Assembly: GCA_008931825.1 (NCBI GenBank)
Contig: QXVZ01001034.1
Location: forward strand, 310,001-374,000
Length of the DNA: 64,000 bases
Source of the DNA: Phallusia fumigata
Taxonomy: Eukaryota; Chordata; Ascidiacea; Phlebobranchia; Ascidiidae
Reading direction: 5' to 3'
The translations under genes were made by a program, and so were the position numbers. Below the pieces are notes generated by a model. That model was not told the origin of the DNA and made no database searches. It saw only the letters and a list, made by a program, of their open reading frames with translations. Positions 37,601 through 49,468 of this stretch are shown here, one piece after another. How positions within the stretch are numbered: position 1 is the first letter of the stretch; every line of letters starts with the position of its first letter.

Positions 37601-40600
37601 TCACTTATAATGTTCACCCTCGTCCTGTAGATTTTACTTGTAGCCCAGGCAAAGACTACCAGTATGCGAAATCAAAACCTGATTTTTTGAGACAAATTTG
37701 CCGATAGAACATGGAGAATCATCAAAGGCAACAAACATTCAAACTTCGGGTTCTGGTATTCTAGGCCGGTTCGCTTCTGACGAAAAACCTTTCAAGCAAT
37801 TTGCTTCTCACGCCGCTTTGCGCCTGTTGTTGTTTCAAGACGTGCGGGCCGACTTCGAGAAAGTGTGACAGCACTTAAAAAGTCCGAAAGCGCGTCTCGG
37901 TCGCTTAAAAATCCGACACCGGCTGTTGTTACAGCCAACACGTGATGGCGCTGTAATCCCCTGTGAATCACAGCACGGCGTGTGACATCACAAAGGCCCG
38001 GTGTGACGTCACAATACGATGTTACACGCCGCCGTTTAGTGGTTTGTGTTTGCGCGTTGGATGAAGGCCGCAAACGGCGATAGTTCGGTTTTGAAGTGTG
38101 ATAACTCTCACGAACCGATCCTTTGCGCTGAGTGGATTAGGGCGAGGGATTTGGAGGCTGGCCAGGTGCAGGCGTTCTGAGATTTAAGCCGCACGCGCAA
38201 AATCAACACGCTTTTATGGTGAAAATGTAGATGTCCGTAGCAAAGGCATGTGAAGCGATTAAACGAAGATGGGTCGCTGTTTGTTAGGTTTGTTTTGGGA
38301 GAAGTGTGGTGATCCTGGAATGTAAACTGTTTTTGCTGAACATGAGACACTCACACGCATATTTTCCCAGTTCGGTATGTACGCGGAAAAAATCGTCGGT
38401 TTGAAATGAAATAGATTCCGATCAAATAAACTGTCCGTACTCATTTAACAAAATGATATTCACATATGAAACATACGCATTTTAGAAAATTGGAAAAGTG
38501 GCCATAGACAACTAAACCCTACTTTCAAAACAACCTAACATTGACAAAGTTGGTAAGAAAAACACCTAGTATAAATACTTTAAGATCAACTAAACATGAG
38601 AAAATGTAAACGTTTGAATTAAGCCCTAGTAGTCATTAATCATAATCTCAAATAAGCATGTTTTCTTTTTATATAGCAAGTTATATATATACCCATCTTT
38701 CTAAGTCTCCATCACCTTCACGACATTTGTTTTTTGTCCACAGAGACTCAATACCATCACAACTACAACAACTGGGCGGCAGCGTGTGGACATTATGTCG
38801 GAAGCGGGATTCGAACCCACGAACGACAATTCCTTGCTTCTCATCTGTTACAAAGCTTAGATGGGTTTCTGTTTGTTTTGGGCGCAGATGGAAAAATAAT
38901 GTATATGTCCGAAACCGCCTCCGTTCATCTTGGTTTGTCACAGGTTAGTGTTTAAAGCTGTCCTTGCTATTTTGTTTCGGTATCGGTTGTAGTTACGCGC
39001 CAGCCAGGAATCTGAACTGGTTTCGACGGTCGAGTCTGAAATATCACATCGCAATATTCTTTTCCAGCTTAAACCCTCCCTTACACGAAAATTTTGATCG
39101 ACGAAATATAGCTAAACCCTCTTCTTAAAGTCCAGCCTACATTCTAAAAATGTTAACTTCGGTGGCCTTACGATGATTACACGGTGGGATTTCCCATTTC
39201 ATCGAATACCTAAAACAGTGGTTTCCAACCTTGTTTGACGTATTCCCCCTTTTGCTGAATTTGAAACTTTATGTTATATTTTATTCGAGCACTTTCAGCA
39301 ACATGAAGTTTTGTTGCAAACGCTGCATAAATATGCCGTAAAACATAAATAGGAATCAACAGGTACTCTTGACACAACGTGTTTTGGCATTGGCACATTC
39401 CTGCACGAAAACGCCAGGGGTCTTCTATCATGTTTCGCTTCATAAATACACTTAACAACCGCCGATAGGTCACACACGGTCTTCTCCTTTTCTGCACAGG
39501 TGGAGTTGACGGGAAACAGTGTGTACGAATACATTCACCCCGGAGACCACGATGAAATGAAGGCGGTGTTGACAGCACCGCCCCCTCCGCCTGGCACGGT
39601 AAGAACTCTAGCACTTTTTTATTGACCCAGGTAAAAAACCGATCGGCCTTGCAGCGTCAACCGAACTGGCCGGAAATTCAACACATCGTCGCCTATTTTT
39701 GCTTATTTTACATGGGTTTGGTTATTGTTGCTCCGTAGAAACAAGACTTGTTTCTCTAATTTGTGTTGACTCGGTATCAACAGTTTTGAAAAATTTAAAA
39801 AAAAATGTCATCTTTTGCACAAAAGTAATCGTGATGTGTAGGTTAATGGACGCGCTGTAACTAGTACAAAAAAAGGACTTCATTGAAGCACTTTGATTAC
39901 ACAACTTTAATTGAGGATCAACACGTTTACAGTTAACAAACTGTTGGTGTCCTGCATAACAATAACATCGCGAAACCCCTCTAGGCAGCTATGAATTAAA
40001 CAAATGTTGTTTCGAGCACCTTTGTGTTTACAGTCAGTCCGTAAAAAAATGCAGGCTGGATTTGCCACCATTTTGTAAGATTTAAAATCTAAAAATGACA
40101 ACGTGAACTTTGTACCAATTTCTATTTAATATCCTGAAGCAGGGTCTTTGCACCTATGTATGCGACTCGTTTATTTTGGACAATATTGTGCAGTAAAAAA
40201 ATGTTTTTTGTTAGAACATTTCCAACGCCAACACGCAGCATAAAGTTTTGTTGCATGTACTTCAAAGTATATGAGATTAATTAGTTCTAAATTTCTATTG
40301 TGACTTTTCGAACGTTGGGTTTTATTGTAAGCGGCTGTAAAGTGAGTTTTGCCACCCCTATCATAGAGAAATATATATGCGTTTTATTCTGGTCGTATTT
40401 ACAGATCTGCTGGGAGTACGAGGCAGAGAGATGCTTCTTCACGCGGATGAAGTGTGTTTTAGCCAAACGTAACGCAGGTCTCACCAGTGGGGGATACAAG
40501 GTACGTGGAAAGCTTAATCAGTATTTTTCAACACTAATTCAGTTTGCACGTTGTAATAGGACGTGGTCTTAGTATTTGGTTGTTTGCTGAAACTAGACAC

Positions 40601-43336
40601 ATCAATGCACAAAAAATTTAAACTCAACAAATATCATCTTATATTCACGTTAGCGCATTAGTTCATCAGAAAACACCGAAATTTAGGAAACCGCTTTTGG
40701 ACTCTATAAGACTCTAACTTGTGTATGCATGTATCCAGAGTTTTTCAGCATTTAAATTTGTTTGCAGGTCATTCACTGTACTGGTTACATCAAAGTGCGT
40801 TATGTGGTGTTCGATCAGTACGATGGTTCAGGTGCAGGTTGCTACCACAACCTCGGTGTGATCGTGCTTGGCCAATCGTTTCCTGCCACGTCACTCACTG
40901 ACGTCAAGCTGTGTTCAAATATGTTCATGTTCAGAGCAAGTTTGGACCTCAAGTTGATATTTCTTGATCAACAGTAAGTGATAGTGGTAGTCGTGTCCAT
41001 TTTTTGTCATTTTGACAGAACTTCGCTTTTGATGTTTAGATATTGGCCTTAAATTAGATTCTTGCTCATACTGACGACGTTTAGTATCTTTCGCAGGAGG
41101 TTTAAATTTATTTCAAACACCATGTGCAAAAAGAAAAGCGTCTGATGTAAAACTTACGATAAGGAACTAATAATGATGTGCTCTGGCAAAAACACATCAA
41201 AATATTTTTTGTCCTTGCGCTTAACAGACTTTCTACATTGTTAGTAAATGTGTATTTATCAAATGTTTGGAAAAAGGGGTATTAGCTGTGCAAAGTAAAC
41301 TTTTTCTTATACTCCGTCGCAAATTTACTTTCAAAAGTTCGAGACTAAATAAAGAGGCAAGGAATGTTACAGATTTTTATTTCAAACAGAGTGTCCGATC
41401 TACTGGGTTACGAACCTCAAGATTTGTTGGATAAGACGCTCTATCACTACGTTCACGCCGGCGATGTGATACATCTGAGGGACGCTCACCACAAACGTTA
41501 GTCAGCTGATCTTGCTGCAGACGTCTCAATACATCTTTTCAAGCCTTATCAATAACATAACCAGAGCTTGTATTCATACATATATATGAATGAATATATA
41601 TGTTGTCATTATTAGTGCGTTCTAAACAGACGCGATGGCGGTGGTTGAAACGTTTGCGTTACAATGTATTAAATATTGTTTTCTGGGAGATATGCTACTT
41701 ATGTCCGAGTCCTGACAGTGGTTCCAGTTTTTCAAGCTTTCACATTTTTTCAGTTTTGAACAAAGGCCAAGTAAAGACGAAGTATTATCGCTTTCTTACC
41801 CGAAACGGAGGATGGGTGTGGATCCAAAGTCACGTGACAATTGTACACAACAGTCGGTCGTCGCGGCCTCACTGCATTGTCAGTGTCAACTACGTCATCA
41901 GGTAAGCGGAATTACCATTACGTTACAATATATTAAAAAGCTGTTTTTACGAACAAGTCCACAAGTGTAATAACAGTTTTCGAAAGTGTAATAAAATATA
42001 AATGGTCGCGTTGTACTGTAAACCATTGCAAAATCTGAATTGGATTTAAAATAAATATTTTAACTTAACCAACCCCATAGATCATAAAATAAACTTGTAA
42101 ACAACTTTAAAATACAGCCTAGACCAACATTGAATGGGCCCCATTCGGCCAGTGGCAAAACTCTAATCACAATCAGAATGTATTCTTTTAAAGCAATGTG
42201 GAGGCTCGCGACATGGTGATGGCCGCGGAGCAGATCGAACCTTCCAAAGTTCCGCAATTTCAAAACAAGAGCAGCTACAGCGAGCGAAACCGACGAAAGA
42301 AATCAAAACCTTCATCACGAACCACCACCAGCAATGAACACGAACTTCACAGTAAAACCTACAAAAACCGACTCCGCAACCGCCAGGGCAGCGTTAACCA
42401 ACCGACAGTGACGTCACCACCCGAGAGCACTACGTCACGTCGTGATGACGCGTACAAATGGGACACCGAGTATCAAGTGCCCGAGGCAAAGAAAGCGAGG
42501 TCTTCGGATGATGACGGAGCAAACTTTTCGCCGGATGTGACGCAACAGTCGCCTACGTCATCGAAGCACGCGCATGCGCAGAGTGTGGGGGACTCGTGGT
42601 ACATGCACCCCATGTGGGAGAGTCGCGACCGAGAATTAACGTATCCAGAGCGCCGTCTAGCGGATAGTAATTTTTCTTCGTACCACCACCACGTGCTCTA
42701 CCACTACCACCATCATCATCACCACGGTATTGGAACTGAACCGGGTTTGAGGGACAAGGATGGAACAGCGGTAGATCACCTCGGTCGTCCATTTTATGGC
42801 ATTCTTCCGAATCAGCATCACATAAGTACGGGCAGTGAACATACGATTTTGGTCCAGTTGCAAGAAATAACGAGTGGAGAAAAATTTTTTTATTTATTTT
42901 TTGGTTTTAGTTGACTTGCTAAAATTACCACCGGGAAACGTTGTGCTATAAATTGCTCATCGTACCCGACACCGCCAACAGTTATAACCTCAAAAGCAAT
43001 GTTTTAACATTTCTTTCAGGTACCTTCAACAACCTTCACGCAATGCAATATCCCCCTCCCCCGAATGGCCTCCATGACGTCACAGAAAGACAATACAAAC
43101 GTCATCACCAGCATGACGGGCCAGCAGCGAGTGACGTCAAACAGTACGAATACGACGAAAAGGCGACGCACCCAGACCCTGCTACGTCATGTCGATACGC
43201 CAAAGACGGGTATGACGTCAGCAAGCCGTCATCGGTGACGTATGAGGGCAACTTGTCACTCAAATACATGGCAGACAACAGAACGTTTTCATACAGGACG
43301 CACTACGCTAACACAGCCTACATGCAGCCAACGTAA
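31648..43336 (+). CDS. Sim: Single-minded bHLH-PAS transcription factor
   Basis: Nuclear class I bHLH-PAS factor, expected to dimerise with ARNT/Tango; family members control midline and neural fates. Nine exons: 31648-31822, 38744-38943, 39500-39598, 40405-40500, 40768-40973, 41390-41496, 41754-41901, 42194-42825, 43020-43336. Every phase agrees and the total is 659 residues. The basic region opens at the Met ([17 protein letters not shown]), with helix-loop-helix [10 protein letters not shown]...[21 protein letters not shown] starts near residue 93 ([37 protein letters not shown]). The inter-PAS/PAS-B part has [60 protein letters not shown] and [11 protein letters not shown], nearly diagnostic for SIM. 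The C-terminal ~315 residues are divergent, Ser/Pro/His rich with a six-His run. Intron 1 is 6.9 kb. A candidate poly(A) signal is at 43660. Confidence 0.95.
31823..38743 (+). other. First intron of Sim
   Basis: This 6.9 kb intron separates the bHLH exon from the PAS-A exon and is by far the longest in the gene. It holds a MITE at about 33783-34065 and a cluster of CRE-like sites (TGACATCA near 37983, TGACGTCA at 38004). No nested exon was supported. The length and position suggest regulatory content. Confidence 0.55.
33783..34065. mobile_element. MITE, family M3, copy 1
   Basis: The left end is GGGTTCTTAACTAGGGGTAT and the right end AAAAAGGTTTAAGAAACCACTG. The interior shares AAAGTTGTTTGTTAT and TTGGTGATTTAAAAGGGG with the element at about 52606-52840. 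No clear target duplication and no ORF. Confidence 0.55.
38806..38826 (-). repeat. tRNA/SINE-like B-box segment inside Sim exon 2
   Basis: Within the coding exon, 38808-38824 is identical over 17 bases to 8586-8602 of the family A SINE and includes the reversed Pol III B box. In frame it encodes part of the linker between bHLH and PAS-A ([10 protein letters not shown]). No wider similarity to the SINE could be aligned by eye. Confidence 0.55.
39214..39300. mobile_element. Truncated hAT-like MITE, family M1
   Basis: CAGTGGTTTCCAACC, then GACGTATT, CCCTTTTGCT and TTTGAAACTTT, parallel the left part of 63465-63685. No right end was found. Intron of Sim before the exon at 39500. Confidence 0.5.
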
Positions 43337-44376
43337 AAACAGTATTGATAAAAGTTCTTTAGTTTAGGTTTAATGATTTAAAATACCATGACACTACTGG
43401 TTTGAGCAAATTTGCAGTTGAAAAAAAAGCAGCTTTTGATATTTTAACTCGCAACTTTTCAAATCGACGTTATTGAGCAGAAAACTCCTCTTTTCGGTCA
43501 GACGTTACCATTTTTTTATTGAAAAAACAGAAGACGAATTACTTCACTGTTTGTTTAGGGCACATTTAGATGTGATTACAGAAAGTATTTGAGGCCACTT
43601 GACCCCCTTTTTTCATGCACTTTGCACATTTCATGCGCAAACCTTCCACCATTTTCTTCAATAAAAAGTTACTTTCTTTGACCAAAGGATGCCGCATTGT
43701 GGAGATTAATTTCTTTTTGCAAACAAATGAGTAATAGTTCAAGTTTTTGAAAATTCTGCCTTCAGGCAGACAAGGCAGATATTTGCAGTCCAATGCTTCA
43801 AAAAGGTATTGTTTACGTAAATTTTAAAGGATCAAAGTACTATTTTTTCTACCTTAGCCTGGAATAACAATTGTGCTGCAAGTTTTGATTTATTTGTGTT
43901 ATTGGTGGACAAAATTGTTGCGAGTCTATTCAGTTTCGTAATACCGATAAAAAGAACCTCAAAACGACACGTTCTTTATGAAAAAAATCAGTCCGACGAC
44001 AATATGAACTTACATTTTAAAATTACGAAATATATTCTATCCGGTTTGAAGTTCTAGAAACCGACGTTAATGCAATAAACTTTAACGTGACGTCACCGAA
44101 ACAGTTATGCACGCTGTATGGCTAGCAATTTTGACAAACATTTCTGTCTGCGAGACTGTTGCCTAGAACCCAAACACAAAACAATGTTAGCAGCTTTATA
44201 ATATTTGTTTAGACTCGAAATACCGAGTAAAGAATTATACAGTGATCGGAAATGTAACCTGTTAAAATGACTGTTGTACCATGTATTGTTCGAATACACT
44301 CAACAGTCTTTCGTCTTATAACCGACATATAACCTAAATCTAAAATATATCAACTAAAAATGTGGAAGTTGATGTA
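43337..44376. other. Convergent 3' region between Sim and VPS36
   Basis: It holds the Sim 3' UTR (AATAAA at 43660-43665 and another near 44074) and the downstream region of VPS36, plus one TGACGTCA octamer at 44088. No coding exon seen. Confidence 0.6.
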
Positions 44377-47300
44377 TCATCGCATTGGTTGAGCAAACAA
44401 GTTGGGATAGAATCTCAGGCCTTCGTCAGAATCATCCCGACATAATTTGCCAGCTCTCTCCGCTAAAAGTAACCTCTCTTTTGCTAGCAGAACTGATACA
44501 CTGACCAAGTTTGCAAGTTCTTGAGCACTTAAACTCTTGCTGTCGTCCACCTAAAAAAAAAGATGCTGTTTAGTGGACGGGTTAGCAAACTGCAGCCCAT
44601 AGGCCAAATCCGGCCCCAAGCAAAATTATCCGGCACACCGCCCCTTACAAATTGAAAAACTACCTTGTGAGAAACTTTAGTTTCTGGATGAGAACAAAGC
44701 TATGATTTATTTCAATTTACAAAGCCATGCAGGACTTTAACTGTGCTAATAAATGTTTGAATTCTGTCACAGCCTTTTCTGGGGTCCACTGGTTTGGAGC
44801 AATGCTACTTTCTTGCTCAGGAAAACACAAGAGGGAGCACAAGGCAGTCGCATTAACCACAAGACTACTTGGTTATAGTGAAGACAAAAAAAATGAATTT
44901 TCTATTGAAATACCAGCTCTATTGTTTGGCTGATGACTTTCTCATCACTGTGAGAGTCAAGCTGCAGAACTAAGACTCCAGTGTCAAATTGTCTCAACTT
45001 CATGTGAAGTTTTAAATTGTCCAACATCCGACAAGCATTTAGAAGATCCTCAGGAGACAGGAGCTAAGGAAAAAAGAACTAGTTTGCATGGTGATTCCTT
45101 ATTGACAGATGTTACAAGTTTTTACCCAAACAAAACAATGCAAATATGTCATATTTCAGACAAAGATTGTACTTATGTATAGTTCTATTCAACTTCTAAA
45201 TTAAAAAGACACAAGAATATTTGCCTTCTAGCACCACACATTTATTTTTGCATGCAAGGTGAAAAAAATTAAGAAAATAGATCATACAGATAATTCTTTT
45301 GCAGGAGAGCAAATTTAGTAAACAATAAATCAGCTATGTCCAAATGGAATGCGTTGAACTGAACCAAACACTGTGCAACAATTTCATGGAGGGCTTGAAT
45401 AACTTATTGCACTTATTCAAATTCATTTTCGGGTGAACATTTGCTGGGTCTTATTCAGCCCACAACTTGGACATAGCTGTTCTTAGGCCTATAGCATTTA
45501 AAAATCGTTGTTGCAGTAATACACAGACATTAACCGGTCATCATACCTCCATGCCTCTTGCTCTGTTAATTCGACAGTAGGCATCGGATAAAAGCATTAT
45601 TCCTGCATTCTCTTCCAATGGTGATTTAAGTAATGCAGCAATCTCATGTGCCAACTGCATGTGATAATGAGTTCCACTTCCATGTGTTTCCTTTGTCACA
45701 GGGTTGGGAATACCCAAGCTAAGAAGGTAGGACTTGAACTTAACTGTCTGCAGAAGAATTTAAAATGTACTCTTCGGACCGTGAACAGCTCATGCAATAT
45801 GCTTGTGGTAATAAGAAGGTATTGTTTCAATCATGCAAGCAAATATTTTTCTTTCCTGTATGACTTGATAACTTTTTGCAGTTGTAAACATCACCAGTCA
45901 TTAACTGAAATTGCTGTCAATCTACTAACTAAAATATCTGTAAATGAAACAACCGAAGCTTTTAAAATAATGTTTGTAAACCCATTTTTTACATTATTTT
46001 ATTTCACAGCCTCTTATGGATGTCTGCACTACATTTTAACCTGCTAGCACAATATTTTAAAGACTTTCGTTCCAACTTGCTACCAAGAGAAACGGGATCA
46101 CTCAAGTTTTTGCTTTTGCTGCAAACAATCTCATTTTCTCAAACAGACTGGTGCTGGGAAAAAATATTGCACTTACTAGTTACTACCAATACAGACTGCC
46201 CTGTACTGTCACTAACATATCAGACTTTCTCTGATGAGAAAAGCCCTCATAGTAAACTAAGCTAAACAAACATAAATAAAAATCTCAAACAGATATAGCT
46301 TCCATTTTAACACAACAACTAAATTTAAGATCTGCTGATGAGCAATAAACCTAAAAATTTACATGTACTAGACTACAAATACCACAGAGCTTACACTGCT
46401 TGTATCTCTATTGGAACAATTATCCAATCTTTACTTACTTTGTACATGTTTCAATAAAACATTCATCAGATGATATTTTAATTGGTATAATTAACTGGAG
46501 CAGCATCTATCTTTGTTACTTGCTTAGAACTGGTAATAAGGCTACTTAGTTGTTACACAACAGTGTTACGTTGTTGGTGAAAAAGAATCTGCCAGGCTTA
46601 CATCAATCTTTCTGACATAATAAATTGCTACTAAACAAACTTAGAAACTAATCAGCAATAAAAATGAAAACAACACACCTATTATAGACACACAAGTCAC
46701 AGTTTCAAAAGTGAGCAAAAATAAACATACAAGTTGAGATTCGGTGTAACTGTGTTGACTTATATAGTGTCTACATGTTGGCAAATGCCAAAAACGGTTA
46801 ATACTGTTTACTTATGGCTTGCATATTTTTATAGCAATCATACCTCATCATCAGTGATGTCTCCTTTCTTGTCCTTGATTTTGTTTGCAATGTTTGATGA
46901 GAGGGAAACCATTTCTTTTGCTTTTTCCATCAGTTTTGTCAAGTCTTGAAATGCCTGTAGAGTTTGCAGTCAGCCAAATTAGCAGTTATTACAGAATGTA
47001 CAGCAAAAAATTGAAGCCAAGTAACCCATTTCCGCTCATACAAATATTTTTTAAACCTACGTATTTTAACCTACAACTGAAATGTTTTGATCAGTGACTC
47101 TTCGATTTTCCTCGATTTTTCGTTCAATTCCAACAATCCCAGAGGCTCTAATTGGGCCAGTCTGCAAAATTCAAGTTTGACAAGTTGTCAATTATTACAA
47201 TTATCACTTTAAATATTACCACTAATAAAGTTTATCAAAACCTTTGATGTGCTCCTGCTTGTTGGGCTTGAAGTGCTGTGTGAAGAATTGCTTTCCCATT

Positions 47301-48888
47301 CTTTTTTCTAACAAGTTGTTTAAAAGACTGACTATACCGGGGGTTAATAAAAAATCGTTCTGTCACAATACCTGTATAGCATCCTGAAGTTTGGCATGAA
47401 ATTCAGATTCCCCGCCACTTTTGAAAGAAAATCTAACATAATCAAAACGGCTCCTTGAAACAGGTCCAGGAGCCCGGTTTGCTTGTGTTGCTTGCAAATG
47501 AAGACTAAGCTTCGCACTGTTATTGAGAAATAAATATATTACAAATGAATGCTTTGGTAACAAACTATAGTAAACGATAAGATTAATAAAAATAGAAAAT
47601 TACACCAATGTAACAAACAAATTGCAAGTGGTTACATCTGATAGGAAACTCTGTATATAGATGAGGTTCACACAAGACAAAAATATATTATAAGCAAAGC
47701 AAAAATTACCTTTTTCCAATGCCTGCTGATTGTTTTTCACAGAAAACGACAAGGTACAATGGGAGGGAAATACAAATTTGAAAGTTAGATGAATCTCTCC
47801 AAATTATTTGATGTGTTGTAAGCATCAAAGAACCTTCGTCATAGCTTGTCTTAAAATAAAAAACAAACATAATATTGTGCATAAATTGCTTGCTAAAAGT
47901 ACCAAAACATACTTTGTAAACTTTGTGGTAAAAGTATTAATTGCAAATACAAACCAGTTGTGTATATTTGGTTATACTTTACATTTTTTGCGAATATTAA
48001 GCTTTGATATGTTTGTCTGTTAACGGTTTTTGGGCTGTGTTAAATGAGTTTTACGGTGAACTTGTCCCAGATTGGAAAGAATGACCTGCGCGGAGGATTT
48101 ATCCTCCGCGCAATATTTTGGTTTTGAGCCTATAATCCGCGCACTTTCGGTCGTATAACTTNAATGTAAAATTGTTACGCATGACTGCACGTTGTTTAAT
48201 GTTTCCAAAAATATTTTATAAATCAAGAGGTCCTTTGCCGCAGTGTTCCCAACTTTGGTACGCGAGTACCTGTTGCGCATTAAATTGAACTGCATTTGGT
48301 TGCAAATATTATTTCAATTCAAAAAATAAAGAAATTATAATGTTTTAAAGGCTTACCTGGCGCAAAACGCCGGTTAGGGCAAAGTCCATAGAAAATCCAT
48401 GTTTGATAGATAGACTTTGGGTTAGGGTGTGTCGCCGCATATTGAAAGTGACGTGTGGAAAAATGGTTGCGGAACACTGTTCTATTTCTTTCGATTAGGT
48501 GTGTATTGAAGCGTGTCTAACATCGAGTTGCATCGAATAAGTGCATTGCCACTGCCAGTTTATTCTGTTTTCTGCAGTAGCTTTCAGGACAAAGCGTTAG
48601 TAATCAACGCTGTTCCAAAAGTTGTCCACGCAAATCCGCGCAAAAAAAAAATTTTGGGTTGTAAATCCGCGCAAACAATTTTTTTAAAAACAAATCCTCC
48701 GCGCAAAAATTAAACTTTCCAATCTGGAACTTGTCATTGGACAAAATGAACAATTTTTTAACATGCACACATTTTTGGTTTAGACTTGATACCTTTTCAT
48801 CGCCATCGTAAATGCGGACAGAATTTTGTTTCAAAATTTGTTTCTCTCCATAAAGCGGACCTCCGTTTGACCAAGAGAAACGATCCAT
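44377..48888 (-). CDS. VPS36: VPS36, ESCRT-II subunit
   Basis: Cytosolic and endosomal subunit of ESCRT-II, which binds phosphoinositide and ubiquitin through its GLUE domain and helps sort cargo into multivesicular bodies. Eight exons, 3' to 5': 44377-44550, 44914-45063, 45547-45747, 46844-46954, 47075-47161, 47372-47516, 47710-47849, 48793-48888. Phases agree throughout, giving 367 residues against 386 in human. The start Met opens [10 protein letters not shown], very close to human MDRFVWTSGL. The GLUE domain shows [19 protein letters not shown] and [16 protein letters not shown]. The linker has [14 protein letters not shown], and the coiled region [15 protein letters not shown]. The winged-helix part has [45 protein letters not shown] and [10 protein letters not shown]. 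No NZF insert is present, as in other animals. Confidence 0.97.
44578..44665. mobile_element. Fragment of a hAT-like element
   Basis: GGGTTAGCAAACTGCAGCCC followed by GGCCAAATCCGGCCCC is the characteristic terminal phrase of a hAT group found in many animals. The other end was not found. It lies in the last intron of VPS36. Confidence 0.55.
44775..44870 (-). mobile_element. SINE fragment, family B
   Basis: TCCACTGGTTTGGAGCAAT, CTTGCTCAGGAAAACACAAG and a decayed reversed B box follow the order seen at 4540-4635. It is in the last intron of VPS36. Confidence 0.6.
48067..48727. mobile_element. hAT-type MITE in VPS36 intron 1
   Basis: Perfect 13-bp terminal inverted repeats, CCAGATTGGAAAG at 48067-48079 and CTTTCCAATCTGG at 48715-48727, are flanked by identical 8-bp duplications AACTTGTC (48059-48066 and 48728-48735). 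Subterminal motifs such as ATCCTCCGCGC recur inverted near both ends. There is one undetermined base at about 48162. A second set of hAT-like termini (CAGTGTTCCC near 48242, GCGGAACACTG near 48479) may mark a nested insertion. No transposase ORF. Exact duplications suggest a fairly recent insertion. Confidence 0.85.
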
Positions 48889-49468
48889 CTTACATTATTA
48901 AAAACCAGCACAAACTATTCGCTGTTCGCGGCCCAAAACGTTCCAATCATTGGGTTTATGTATATCCCATGAGAGGCCATTGTTTATTCTGGTGCGTAAG
49001 TTTAAATAAAGTTGTGATGATGGCTTGTAATTGCAATGTTGTTTTTGTAACTTAAATTGCCCCGCCTTGGGCGTCATAATTATGTTGCCCCATCTTGTAA
49101 CGACTTTGTCGCACTCACTTAAATAACTTAAACGCTTAATGACCTTAACCACCTTTCGAATGTAGTTTGTTGAGCATGGAACATCATTGGGTGGCAATTT
49201 AAATTGTAATAATGATCATAGGTGTCATCACAACCACTTTCTGTACATTTTAAGCTATAACTACTAATAATTCTTGGTTTTTAACTCTTGAATCGTGACG
49301 GTTTTGAACATTTTAGGTTTTCGATCAACTATGCGTAGAAAAAAATTATTACTTAATCATAAATTTAGATTGGACCACAAAACGGAAGCGATAAATCGAC
49401 AAGGAAATAGAACATCGGCGATTTTCTGTATTGACTAAGTTTCAGAAATTTAGAACAGTGACTGTAAA
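48889..49468. promoter_or_regulatory. Shared head-to-head promoter interval
   Basis: Only 580 bp separate the VPS36 start codon (minus strand) from the start codon of the LU-FReD-EGF-FBG gene (plus strand), so both promoters should lie here. No clear TATA box or named binding site was recognised on either strand. Confidence 0.45.
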
